64,000 nucleotides of DNA from UMGS1590 sp900552455. GTDB taxonomy: Bacteria; Bacillota; Peptococcia; Peptococcales; Peptococcaceae. Position 1 is the stretch's first letter, and each line of letters begins with the position of its first letter. The stretch is from the NCBI GenBank assembly GCA_963931105.1, contig OZ007004.1:620001-684000 (forward strand), given 5' to 3'. Under the pieces are notes generated by a model. It had not been told where the DNA came from, ran no database searches, and was given only the letters and a program-made list of their open reading frames with translations. Shown piece after piece: positions 52,352-60,952 of this stretch. Position numbers and translations under genes: made by a program.

Positions 52352-53262
52352 TTATGTCAGCCCCCAAAAAATCTGGTAATATCGCAGTGTGGTCTGGGCG
52401 GGTGCGGAAAGGTCGGTCAGGTCGCCCTCACCAAAAGGCGTCTGTGAACATGCGCCTTCGTTGATGGCTTCTTCAAACGGCACAGCCAGCTGCTGCACCG
52501 TTTCCTTCAGCCAGTCCTGAAACTGTCGGCGCACCTTTGGCAAGGCGGCGCTTTCGCGATACTGAATGTTTTTTTGAATATCGGTGTTACATGCACGCCT
52601 TGCTGGCGCAAATCCTGCTGTTTTTCAAGCAGATTGAACGGGGCGGTGTCGACACGCAAATTCAGCGTGGCTGCGTCCCGATAAGAGGCAAAGCCATAGA
52701 AGGTGCGCTCGTATTGCTCTTTGACGATCCAGTCGTCGGCCATTTTTTCGTAGTTTTCTTCCAGCCAGCCGGCAAAATCGGCATAGGCTTCTGTCGATAG
52801 TCGATGACGCTCGAGCGCTTCGTCAAGAAAGACGCTGAAAAGATCGAGCGGCTCTCGCGCGTAGCGCCCTTCCAGATCTTTCCGGTAGCGTTCCAAAATA
52901 TCGGCGGCGCTGTTTTCTGCCGGAGTGGCAGCAAGCGCATCGAAGCATTGCCAGAAGCGGCTGTCGAATGCATCGCGCATCTGTCGCGCACAGGTCAGTT
53001 TGGCTTCGTCTGTCATGCGCTCACGCTGACCGGCGGGAATGATCTCGCGCCGCACATAGATCTGCGGAAGCGTCGGCAGAATGCCCTGACGCGCAGCATT
53101 TTCGTAAAAATGGTAGGCTTCGTCCGGATCATCGGTGACGCGATAGAGAACGTCTCCGTCCTGCTTGTAGACGCAGCCGATAATGGTGATCTCTTCGGCA
53201 AAGCCGCCAAGCTCTGCCATGCGGGCAACATCAATGCCGCACATATCGTCGCGTGTTCCCAT
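52352..53262 (-). pseudogene. Conserved hypothetical protein, frameshifted at an A run
   Basis: From the ATG at 53262 (RBS GGAGG) the frame runs 251 residues (DVARMAELGGFAEEITIIG, DPDEAYHFYENAARQGILP, DIYVRRE-like, WLEENYEKMADDW) to HVTPIFKKTFSI and stops at 52507. The likely ending (NIQYRESAALPKVRRQFQDWL to YYQIFWGLT) lies in another frame down to 52352. The joint is seven A at 52571; an eighth A gives one protein of about 303 residues. It is last in an operon with an ABC ATPase. Family not recognised. Confidence 0.75.
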
Positions 53263-53264
53263 TT

Positions 53265-54122
53265 TCAGCCCACCTCCTTCTGTTTGTTCGCTTTATATTT
53301 CTGCAGAAGGTCGTAGAGCGCAGATGGCTTTTCGGCACGGAGCACGTAGTTGCCATCGGTATCGTAATGCAGCTGGATGTCTTCCTGCAGGAAGTTGTCG
53401 AGATTTTCCTCGCTGAACAGCTCTGCGGTCGCGCCTTTTTTGTAAACGCGTCCACGGCGCAGCATCAGACATTGATCGAATTCTGGTCGCAGCTCTTCTG
53501 GATAATGGGTGACGTAAATGATGGCGGTGCCTGTTTCGCGGGCGAGCTGCTGCACCATGTAAAGGGTCTTCTCGCGGGCAAGAACGTCCAGACCAGTTCC
53601 CGGCTCATCGAGGATGAGAATATCCGGACGCACGAGCAACGCGCGCGCAATGAGCACATTCTGGCGTTCGCCCTTAGAGAGCATCTTAAATGGATAGTCG
53701 ATCTTTTCCTCAAGGCCAAACGTGGCCAGCAGCATCTCTGCTTCAACGCGCGCGCGATCGCTGACTTTGCCGCGCACGCCAAGGCTGCCAAACAGACCTG
53801 AGAGCACGATATTGATCACGGCCTCCTCGGCGACAACTTTGTCAAAAAACGAACTCGAAACGAAGCCGATGCGTCGGCGCAGACGGAAAATGTTCTCGTC
53901 GCTGTATTCTTCGCCAAAAACGCGCAGTGTGCCGTGGGTGTAAGGCTGAAAGCCTGCAACGGCGCCCAGAAGTGTGGTTTTGCCGCTGCCATTGAGACCA
54001 AAAACGACCCAATGTTCACCGCGCTGCACCTGCCAGCTCACATCGTGCAGAAGATAGTTCGTCCCGGATTTACACGAAAGGGCGCGCACGTCGATGACAG
54101 GGGTGTTCTCCACAGCGCTCAC
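53265..54122 (-). CDS. ABC transporter ATP-binding protein (stand-alone)
   Basis: The 285-residue product has Walker A GLNGSGKTT, Q-loop after RRIGFVSSSFF, signature LSKGERQ, Walker B ILILDEPGTGLD and an HYPEE switch His. A C-terminal extension of about 60 residues (GATAELFSEENLDNFLQEDI) follows. It resembles the ModF/YlmA group. A GTG start overlaps the zinc-ribbon stop by four bases. No membrane subunit is in the operon, so a regulatory or ribosome-related role is possible. Confidence 0.88.
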   Translation of the reverse strand: MSAVENTPVIDVRALSCKSGTNYLLHDVSWQVQRGEHWVVFGLNGSGKTTLLGAVAGFQPYTHGTLRVFGEEYSDENIFRLRRRIGFVSSSFFDKVVAEEAVINIVLSGLFGSLGVRGKVSDRARVEAEMLLATFGLEEKIDYPFKMLSKGERQNVLIARALLVRPDILILDEPGTGLDVLAREKTLYMVQQLARETGTAIIYVTHYPEELRPEFDQCLMLRRGRVYKKGATAELFSEENLDNFLQEDIQLHYDTDGNYVLRAEKPSALYDLLQKYKANKQKEVG

Positions 54123-54553
54123 GCCCCTTCCACCAGGTCGCTGTCACGCAAAATGCTGGTGCGCCCCAGGGTGTCGGGCTTGACAGCCAGCGGCACGGTA
54201 AAGCCATGCTCATCGCTGATCCCAAGCTTGTCGTTTTGCCAGTCCATGATTTCGCAGATTTTGGCGATGTTCATGCGTCGGCGCTGCTCATTGTCTTCCA
54301 GCCCCTGATACATATTAAAATGAAAGGTGTCGACGTAATATTTCGCCGCCAGATACACCTCGCGTTCAACACCAAATTCAATGCGACCGCATTTTGGGCA
54401 AAAGAGCTCACTGCGCGCCGCCTCACAATTATGATACATGATACGTTCAACTTTCAACGGGCTGCCGCAGTATTTGCACACACAGCGCGCTGCGCGCGTT
54501 TTCAGCGTGTCCAGATCGAGCGCCGCAGAACGTATTTCCTGATTTTCTTCCAC
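54119..54553 (-). CDS. Zinc-ribbon protein, first gene of the ABC ATPase operon
   Basis: The 144-residue product has CVCKYCGSPL near residue 24 and CPKCGRIEFG near residue 52 (paired CxxC, one zinc ribbon), then a helical region. The GTG at 54553 follows GAGAGGATG. It is coupled to the ABC ATPase by overlap, and a third gene of unknown type follows. Probably a nucleic-acid or protein adaptor; no function assigned. Confidence 0.75.
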   Translation of the reverse strand: MEENQEIRSAALDLDTLKTRAARCVCKYCGSPLKVERIMYHNCEAARSELFCPKCGRIEFGVEREVYLAAKYYVDTFHFNMYQGLEDNEQRRRMNIAKICEIMDWQNDKLGISDEHGFTVPLAVKPDTLGRTSILRDSDLVEGA

Positions 54554-54800
54554 AGGTGATCATCCTCTCTCCATATGATATATATTTCCTTTTATTTTAT
54601 ACCATCTATAATAGATTCCATAGTTCCAAATTGTTGCACGGCGCCCCGCCTCTGCAACGATTTGTTGCCGCGCACGAGCAGAAGTTGTCCTCGGCGGTCA
54701 TTATTTAATTGCGAAGAAGGCGCTGGTCCGTTATTATAGTAGATAACAGGCGCGCCGCCGAAACTGCGCGCTTACTTTAATGCAACAGGAGGGATTCTCC

Positions 54801-57629
54801 TTGAACCATAAACGTTTACTCAGCAGTCTTCTGGCGGCTGCATTTTTGCTCACAGCAGCACCGGCGCTTGCAAGCGAAACCTCGCCGGCTGTGATCGACG
54901 AAAGCCGCATCAATCCAGCCTACACGGAATGGATCGAAAATGGTCGCCAGGGTCCGGCGCCGTCGGCGCAGGATTTTTCCTATCTCAGCGAAAGCTACGC
55001 AGCGCTGGCGGATCAGGCGCAGACGCGCACGAGCCGCGGCAGCTTGCCGTCAAGCTACGATCTGCGCGAATATGGGCTGGTGGATTCTGTCGTGAACCAG
55101 GGCGATCTCGGCGTCTGCTGGGCGATCGCTGCAAATTCTTCAGCGGCAGGCAGCATCCGCGATCAATTTCCGCAGCTGACGCTTTCGCCGATGCACACAG
55201 CCTGGTTCTGCTACCACGGCAACGAAGAGGAAGAATATGCGCCGCTGTCCGATCCTTATCTCACTGGCGGCAACGACGCCCGCGCAGTTGGCACACTGGC
55301 TGCCTGGAAAGGGCCAGTGACGAACGACAAGGCGCCGCTTTTGACGAACGAACGGCCGCATCTCGACGAAAGTCTGCGCTACGCTGCCGATTTTCATCTG
55401 CAGGACGCCTACTACATGCCGACTGGCAGCTATTCCGGTCCTGGCACAGACAACCACGTCCCGGATTCCATCACCAAGCAGCTGATCATGACCGTTGGGC
55501 CAGTCAGCACAAATTACTATTCCCACGGGCTCAGCACCTACAATCCATCCACTCACGCTGTGTACAACAACGTCCCCCGAGCTTCGGACCACGCTGTGCT
55601 CATTGTTGGCTGGGACGACAACTATCCAAAAGAAAACTTTGTCGCCGGCAATCAGCCAGAGCACGATGGCGCCTGGCTGGTGCGCAACAGCTGGGGCAAC
55701 GGCTGGGGCGACGACGGCTATTTCTGGCTTTCCTACGAAGACCAGACCATCGCCTGTGGCAATGCCTATCTGCTTGAAGAAGCCGACAATTACGCCCACA
55801 ACTATCAGTACGACACCGTCGGCTGGTCCTACTCGATCGCCACAGATCCGAACAACCCAACCAGTGGCACAGCGGCGAATATTTTTACCGCCGAAAGCGA
55901 CGAGCAGCTGGAAGCTGTCTCCTTCTACACAACCGACGCCGGCGCCCGCTATCACATCTCCGTTTACACAGGCGTAGAAGACGGGCAGCCAACTTCCGGC
56001 ACCTGCGCCCTCGCTGAACAGAGCGGCCGCGAAACCTACGCCGGCTACCACACCATCGAGCTTGACGAGCCTGTTGCGCTCAAAGCCGGCGAGCAATTCA
56101 GCATCGTCGTCACCTTTGAAAATCCTGGCTACACGCTGCCAGTGCCGATCGAATGGTGCCCAATGCCATCGGACAATTATGTGCCTGTCTACATGGGTGA
56201 CGGCGGCGAAAGCTACATCTACACGCAGAACGGCTGGCAGGATGTCGCCGGACCGACGGACAACCACTACTACATCACCAACGTCTGCATCAAAGGCTTC
56301 ACCAATCCGCTGCCAGATTCCGGCGCTGCGGTGCCACAGGTACGCTTCTCCAAAATGGAAGGTCCTGTCGCCGACGGCACCAGCCTCTCGCTTTCTACCA
56401 CAGGCGAAGCAGACATTTACTGGAGCGACGGCGGCAGTTTCCAGCGCTACACCGGCCCGATCAGCCTCGACGAGCTCGACGCCGCAGGTGACAGCGTCAC
56501 CATTCGCGCTTACGCCGAAGCAGATGGCAAACGCGGCAACACCACCAGCCGCACCTTCACTCGCGCCACGGCTCTGCTCAGCGATCTCGCCGTGCGCTAT
56601 GGCGATACGACGCAGCATCTCGATGTCAGCGAAAACGCGCAGAGCGTCACGCTGCCGCTGGAAGCAGAAAGCGTGCAGCTCATGGCGCAGAGCGGCGACC
56701 GCATCAGCCTCGATGGTGAAACGCTCAGCTCCGGCGATTGGAGCAGCGCCGTATCGCTTGCGCCAGGTGAAACGAAAAACTTCCAGCTGCGCGTCAGCGC
56801 AGACGGCAAAAGCGACAGCACCATCACCCTTCAGATCACCCGCGGCACCGGCAGCACACCTGGACCAAGCGACAGCCCGCTCTATCCTGTCCAGATCTCG
56901 GAGAAGCCTGAGCACGGCAGCATTCTCATTTCTCCGACTGCCGCCGCCAAAGACACCATCGTCACCCTCACCGTTTCTCCAGACGCCGGCTACACCCTCG
57001 ACGCGCTCAGCGTCACCACTGACGCCGGACGCCGCATCGAGATCCGCGCCGAAGGAAACGGCCGCTACACCTTCAACATGCCAGACGGCGCCGTCAGCCT
57101 TGACGTGCGCTTCGCCAAAATCGGCGAGGACGCCGTGCCGTTTGACGACGTGTTCTCCAGCGACTGGTTCTTCGAGCCGGTGCGCTACGTCTACGAAAAC
57201 GGGCTCATGATCGGCGTCTCCGACACGCTCTTTGGACCGCAAACGTCTGTCACCCGCGCCATGATCTGGGCCACCCTCGCCCGCCAGGCAAACGCACAGG
57301 ATTTGCCAGCTGGCGATGAATGGTACAGCGGCGTGCAATCCTGGGCCATCGAAAACAATATTTCCGACGGTCTGCGGCCAAACGACAGCGTCAGCCGCGA
57401 AGAGCTCATCACCATGCTCCATCGCTACAGCAATGCGCCAATAGCCAGCGCTGATCTCGACCGTTACACAGACGCCACCACCATTTCGCCATGGGCAGAA
57501 GACGCCATGCGCTGGGGCGTCGAGCAGGGGCTCATCACCGGTCTCACCGACACCACCCTGGCTCCGCGCGAAGGCGCAACGCGCGCACAGCTCGCAGCCA
57601 TTTTGCAGCGCTTTATCAATCTCTCATAA
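54801..57629 (+). CDS. Secreted papain-like cysteine protease with SLH anchor
   Basis: The TTG at 54801 follows AGGAGGG; an ATG at 54780 would precede the RBS. The 942-residue product has a signal peptide (LLAAAFLLTAAPALAS), a C1A protease domain with QGDLGVCWAIA (Gln and catalytic Cys near residues 100 and 106), SDHAVLIVGWDD (His) and VRNSWGNGWG (Asn). A lectin-like C1-associated domain follows, then a cadherin-like sandwich, a bacterial repeat (EHGSILISPTAAAKDTI region) and three SLH domains ending at the C terminus. It would be held on pyruvylated wall polymer at the surface and cleave external proteins or itself. Confidence 0.9.
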   Translation: MNHKRLLSSLLAAAFLLTAAPALASETSPAVIDESRINPAYTEWIENGRQGPAPSAQDFSYLSESYAALADQAQTRTSRGSLPSSYDLREYGLVDSVVNQGDLGVCWAIAANSSAAGSIRDQFPQLTLSPMHTAWFCYHGNEEEEYAPLSDPYLTGGNDARAVGTLAAWKGPVTNDKAPLLTNERPHLDESLRYAADFHLQDAYYMPTGSYSGPGTDNHVPDSITKQLIMTVGPVSTNYYSHGLSTYNPSTHAVYNNVPRASDHAVLIVGWDDNYPKENFVAGNQPEHDGAWLVRNSWGNGWGDDGYFWLSYEDQTIACGNAYLLEEADNYAHNYQYDTVGWSYSIATDPNNPTSGTAANIFTAESDEQLEAVSFYTTDAGARYHISVYTGVEDGQPTSGTCALAEQSGRETYAGYHTIELDEPVALKAGEQFSIVVTFENPGYTLPVPIEWCPMPSDNYVPVYMGDGGESYIYTQNGWQDVAGPTDNHYYITNVCIKGFTNPLPDSGAAVPQVRFSKMEGPVADGTSLSLSTTGEADIYWSDGGSFQRYTGPISLDELDAAGDSVTIRAYAEADGKRGNTTSRTFTRATALLSDLAVRYGDTTQHLDVSENAQSVTLPLEAESVQLMAQSGDRISLDGETLSSGDWSSAVSLAPGETKNFQLRVSADGKSDSTITLQITRGTGSTPGPSDSPLYPVQISEKPEHGSILISPTAAAKDTIVTLTVSPDAGYTLDALSVTTDAGRRIEIRAEGNGRYTFNMPDGAVSLDVRFAKIGEDAVPFDDVFSSDWFFEPVRYVYENGLMIGVSDTLFGPQTSVTRAMIWATLARQANAQDLPAGDEWYSGVQSWAIENNISDGLRPNDSVSREELITMLHRYSNAPIASADLDRYTDATTISPWAEDAMRWGVEQGLITGLTDTTLAPREGATRAQLAAILQRFINLS

Positions 57630-57633
57630 ACAG

Positions 57634-57673
57634 CAATGCCCCACGCCGACGGATCGTCAGCGTGGGGCATTTT
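57634..57673. terminator. Bidirectional terminator
   Basis: AATGCCCCACGC and GCGTGGGGCATT form a 12-base stem between convergent transcripts: the SLH protease and the microcompartment operon. Confidence 0.88.
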
Positions 57674-57686
57674 CTATGCATGCAGT

Positions 57687-57965
57687 TTATTTCTGTGGCA
57701 GAATATCTTCGACTTCAGCATGTGGACGTGGGATAACGTGTACGCTGAGCAGTTCACCAACGCGCTGTGCAGCAGCAGCACCAGCGTCGGTCGCAGCCTT
57801 GACAGCGCCGACATCGCCGCGGACCATAACAGTGACGAGCCCGCCGCCGACAAATTCCTTACCGATGAGGGTAACGTTTGCAGCCTTTACCATGGCATCT
57901 GCTGCTTCAATGGCGCCTACCAAACCTTTGGTTTCGATCATACCGAGTGCTTCATTCTTAGTCAT
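57687..57965 (-). CDS. Microcompartment shell protein, BMC-H (EutM/PduA-like)
   Basis: The 92-residue product is one BMC domain: EALGMIETKGLVGAIEAADAM, KEFVGGGLVTVMVRGDVGAVKAATDAG and a hexamer-edge HVIPRPHAEVEDIL. It forms the hexagonal tiles of the protein shell with small central pores. It is the last gene of the microcompartment operon, preceded by pduL. RBS TAGGAGG. Confidence 0.95.
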   Translation of the reverse strand: MTKNEALGMIETKGLVGAIEAADAMVKAANVTLIGKEFVGGGLVTVMVRGDVGAVKAATDAGAAAAQRVGELLSVHVIPRPHAEVEDILPQK

Positions 57966-58007
57966 GTTGATTTCCTCCTAAATTTTGCTTTTTATTTTTA
58001 ATTTTAA

Positions 58008-58655
58008 TTAGCGAACAATCTCTACAGTCCCTGCGACACCCATCGCATTGGCTTCTTCGGTGTCGAGATGACATTCCAGTTTTGAACTTGTGGTCACACG
58101 AATGGCAACGTTGTCATAAAGGCCACCGCGCAATCCGCCCACGCGAATCTTGACGATCTGCCCATCCTGCACGCCATAGGCCTGCGCGTCTGCTGGCGCC
58201 ATGTGGATATGACGCTGAGCAACGATGAGCCCCTGCGCCGTCTGCACAGATCCTTTTGGACCGACGACGGTGATGCCCGGCGTGCCGGCAAGATCGCCGG
58301 AAAGTTTGGCTGGCGCTTTCACGCCAAGCTTAAAGCAGTCGCCGGCGACGATCTCGATCTGCGTTTCTTTTCTCACCGGACCAAGTACGCGCACTTTTTC
58401 GATCGCGCCCTTTGGTCCGCAGATGGTGACTGTTTCTTTGCAGGCAAATTGTCCCGGCTGAGAAAGCTCTTTCATTGGCGTCAGCTGATAGCCTGCGCCG
58501 AAAAGCTGGTCCAGATCTGCCTGCGAAAGATGGATGTGACGGTTGGAGATCCCTACCGGCACACCAGCGGCGGTGCTGGCTGCATTTTCTTTGGAAGCCT
58601 CCTGCACAGCCTTGAGCAGCGCCTGCATGAGCACTTCATATTCCTTGCTGGCCAT
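58008..58655 (-). CDS. pduL: Phosphotransacylase PduL
   Basis: The 215-residue product (ATG at 58655, RBS GAGGTG) has the two PduL domains with zinc ligands in SNRHIHLS and AQRHIHMAP, and a helical N-terminal tail (YEVLMQALLKAVQEASKE) that probably targets the shell interior. It converts acyl-CoA plus phosphate to acyl phosphate and recycles CoA in the organelle. It follows the aldehyde dehydrogenase gene with one base between. Confidence 0.95.
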   Translation of the reverse strand: MASKEYEVLMQALLKAVQEASKENAASTAAGVPVGISNRHIHLSQADLDQLFGAGYQLTPMKELSQPGQFACKETVTICGPKGAIEKVRVLGPVRKETQIEIVAGDCFKLGVKAPAKLSGDLAGTPGITVVGPKGSVQTAQGLIVAQRHIHMAPADAQAYGVQDGQIVKIRVGGLRGGLYDNVAIRVTTSSKLECHLDTEEANAMGVAGTVEIVR

Positions 58656-58656
58656 T

Positions 58657-60279
58657 TCACTCACCTCGCAGCACTTTTGCGAGCATTTCAACGATCTCGT
58701 TCAACTGCTTGGCGTCGATCTCGTCGCCAATGTTCGCACCATTTTTGCAGCCTGTCTGGCAGCCGCCGTTCTGGTACTGCTCAGGGGAAAGATAGGCGCT
58801 CCCTGCGCAGGCAGTCGGTGCGCTCGCGCTGATGCGCTGCGTATTCACAGCGATGTTGCCGAAAGCGCCAGGAATGCTGCCCAGCTCTGGATGATTGAAG
58901 GTTGGATCGTCCGCAACCATGGTTGCACAGTTTTTAAGGCCGAAGGCGACCTTCTTGATATTAATGAGATTCAGCGGGCTGACATTTTCCGACGTCGAGC
59001 TGCCGCCCCAGGTGCCGCAGCCAAGGGTGAAGGATGGCACAAGACCTGTGCTGCCGCCAGTGCCGCCCATACTGCCGCCGGTATTCACGAGAATGCGGCT
59101 GGCTGGCTTGCGCGTAAATTCGAGGATGATGTTGCGATCCTCTGTGTGCAGGCTCATCGTGTGACCGATGCCGTTCTGCAGGAGCGCGATCGAAAGATCG
59201 CAAGCTTCGTGCCAGTCCTTGACGACGTAGAACGCAAGAACGGTGGTGAGTTTTTCGTAGGAAAGCGGATAGCCATCACCGACGCCGCCCTGTGGCCCGA
59301 TCAGCACGGTGGTGTTTTCCGGCACAGAAATCCCAGCTGCGCTGGCGATGACGAGCGGAGAGCGACCGACAAATTTGGCGTTCATGGCGTGGCCGCCATT
59401 TTTGAAGAGGAGCTTGCAGACCTTGTCTGTTTCCTCTGGGCTCATAAAGTACGCGCCCTGCGCTTTCAGCTCGGCGATGACAGCATCCTTGTTGCATTCT
59501 TCGCAGATGATGGACTGCTCCGACGCGCAGATCGTGCCGTAGTCAAACGTTTTCGATGCGATGATGTTTGTCACAGCCTGTTTGATATTGGCGGTGCGCT
59601 CGATGTACGCTGGAGAATTCCCGGCGCCGACGCCGAGCGCTGGTTTGCCGGCGCTGTACGCAGCTTTTACCATGCCCGGACCACCGGTGGCGATGATCAT
59701 CTTCACTTCCTTGCAGTGCATGAGCTCATTGGTCGCTGGCATCGAGGTCTTGGTGATGCAGCCGATGGTATTTTCCGGCGCACCAGCTTCGACAGCAGCC
59801 TGCGCCATGAGCTCAGCAGCGCGTGCGGTGCATTTCACTGCAGATGGATGCGGAGAAAAGACGATGGCGTTGCGCGCTTTGACGGCAATGATCGATTTGA
59901 AAATCGCTGTCGAGGTTGGATTGGTGGATGGCACGATGCCCATGAGCAGACCAACAGGATCTGCCACATCCATGGTGCCGAGGGCTGGATCCTCGTGGAT
60001 CACGCCGATGGTCTTCATATCTTTGATGGCATCGTACAGCAGGGTGGATGCCATGTGGTTTTTATACGTTTTGTCGGCAACCTTGCCGAATCCAGTTTCT
60101 TCGACTGCCATCTGTGCGAGGGTCACAGCATTTTCTTCAGCGACGCGCACCATATTGCGGATGATGCGATCGATCTGATCTTCTGTGTAGGTTGCCAGTT
60201 TTTCTGTAGCGATCTGTCCCTTGCGGGCCAGATCTCTGGCTTCCTGTACCGACCGTAAATCGTAATCAATATTTTCCAT
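58657..60279 (-). CDS. CoA-acylating aldehyde dehydrogenase of a microcompartment
   Basis: The 540-residue product has the EutE/PduP-type fold: GVGAGNSPAYIERTANI, the catalytic Cys at about residue 251 in FDYGTICASEQSII and ILVNTGGSMGGTGGSTG. Its C-terminal tail (GDEIDAKQLNEIVEMLAKVL) is an amphipathic helix of the encapsulation-peptide kind, unlike the usual N-terminal tag. A CxxGC piece (GGCQTGCKNG) precedes it. It oxidises the organelle aldehyde to acyl-CoA. RBS AAAGGAGGT. The chain length of the aldehyde cannot be read from this alone. Confidence 0.92.
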   Translation of the reverse strand: MENIDYDLRSVQEARDLARKGQIATEKLATYTEDQIDRIIRNMVRVAEENAVTLAQMAVEETGFGKVADKTYKNHMASTLLYDAIKDMKTIGVIHEDPALGTMDVADPVGLLMGIVPSTNPTSTAIFKSIIAVKARNAIVFSPHPSAVKCTARAAELMAQAAVEAGAPENTIGCITKTSMPATNELMHCKEVKMIIATGGPGMVKAAYSAGKPALGVGAGNSPAYIERTANIKQAVTNIIASKTFDYGTICASEQSIICEECNKDAVIAELKAQGAYFMSPEETDKVCKLLFKNGGHAMNAKFVGRSPLVIASAAGISVPENTTVLIGPQGGVGDGYPLSYEKLTTVLAFYVVKDWHEACDLSIALLQNGIGHTMSLHTEDRNIILEFTRKPASRILVNTGGSMGGTGGSTGLVPSFTLGCGTWGGSSTSENVSPLNLINIKKVAFGLKNCATMVADDPTFNHPELGSIPGAFGNIAVNTQRISASAPTACAGSAYLSPEQYQNGGCQTGCKNGANIGDEIDAKQLNEIVEMLAKVLRGE

Positions 60280-60309
60280 TTAAAGGGCGACCTCCTTTAT
60301 CTATTGTGA

Positions 60310-60930
60310 TCATTTTTCTGCTTCGTAATGTTTTGTGAGTTCTGCGAGCAAGGTTTCCTTGTTCGCCTTGGAGATTGCGCGTCCGGCGATCGCCAGATCG
60401 TCGTATTCACGAGCGAGATTTCTCAGCGCCACGACTTTTTCCGACGCGAGCGCGTTCATCACAGCTGCGACGCCGTGGCTCTCGATCAATCGATCGAGGT
60501 TTTCTTTTGTGAGTTCAGCGATGGTGATCGCGTCCTGATCTTCTGACGAGGATTCTGCGACATCCCTGACGACAGCTAGCGGTTCAGCGCTCAGCGCTTT
60601 TTCACTCAAGCCTCGCCTGGGACACTCTCCCTGTTCGCGGAGCTCTGCGAGCGGGATGGGATTGACGATGCATTCGCCCACTTCCGGATGCGGACGAGGG
60701 ATCACGTGCTGGGTGCGCAAGCAATTTTCGCCCAAACGCGCTGCAGCTACTGCGCCAGCATCGACAGAGGCCTTGACCGCTGCGACATCACCGGTAACGA
60801 TGATGGTGACGATCCCGCCTTTGACAAAATCTCTTTCCAAGAGTCGCACTTCGGCGGCTTTTAACATAGCGTCCGCTGCTTCAATGGCAGGGACCAATCC
60901 ATAGGTTTCGATCATACCGATAGCTTCCAT
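60310..60930 (-). CDS. BMC-H shell protein with a C-terminal helical extension
   Basis: The 206-residue product has a BMC domain (residues 1 to about 92: AIGMIETYGLVPAIEAADAML, KGGIVTIIVTGDVAAVKASV, HVIPRPHPEVG) and a second part of about 110 residues. The latter has a linker (GECPRRGLSEKALSAEP) and a C-terminal piece (VVALRNLAREYDDLAIAG, RAISKANKETLLAELTKHY) with the shape of SAP/Rho-N nucleic-acid-binding motifs. EutK of enteric bacteria has an unrelated HTH extension; this one differs. RBS AAGGAGG. It probably faces the lumen and binds cargo or nucleic acid. Confidence 0.9.
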   Translation of the reverse strand: MEAIGMIETYGLVPAIEAADAMLKAAEVRLLERDFVKGGIVTIIVTGDVAAVKASVDAGAVAAARLGENCLRTQHVIPRPHPEVGECIVNPIPLAELREQGECPRRGLSEKALSAEPLAVVRDVAESSSEDQDAITIAELTKENLDRLIESHGVAAVMNALASEKVVALRNLAREYDDLAIAGRAISKANKETLLAELTKHYEAEK

Positions 60931-60952
60931 GATTAACCTCCTTGGTCAGTAC

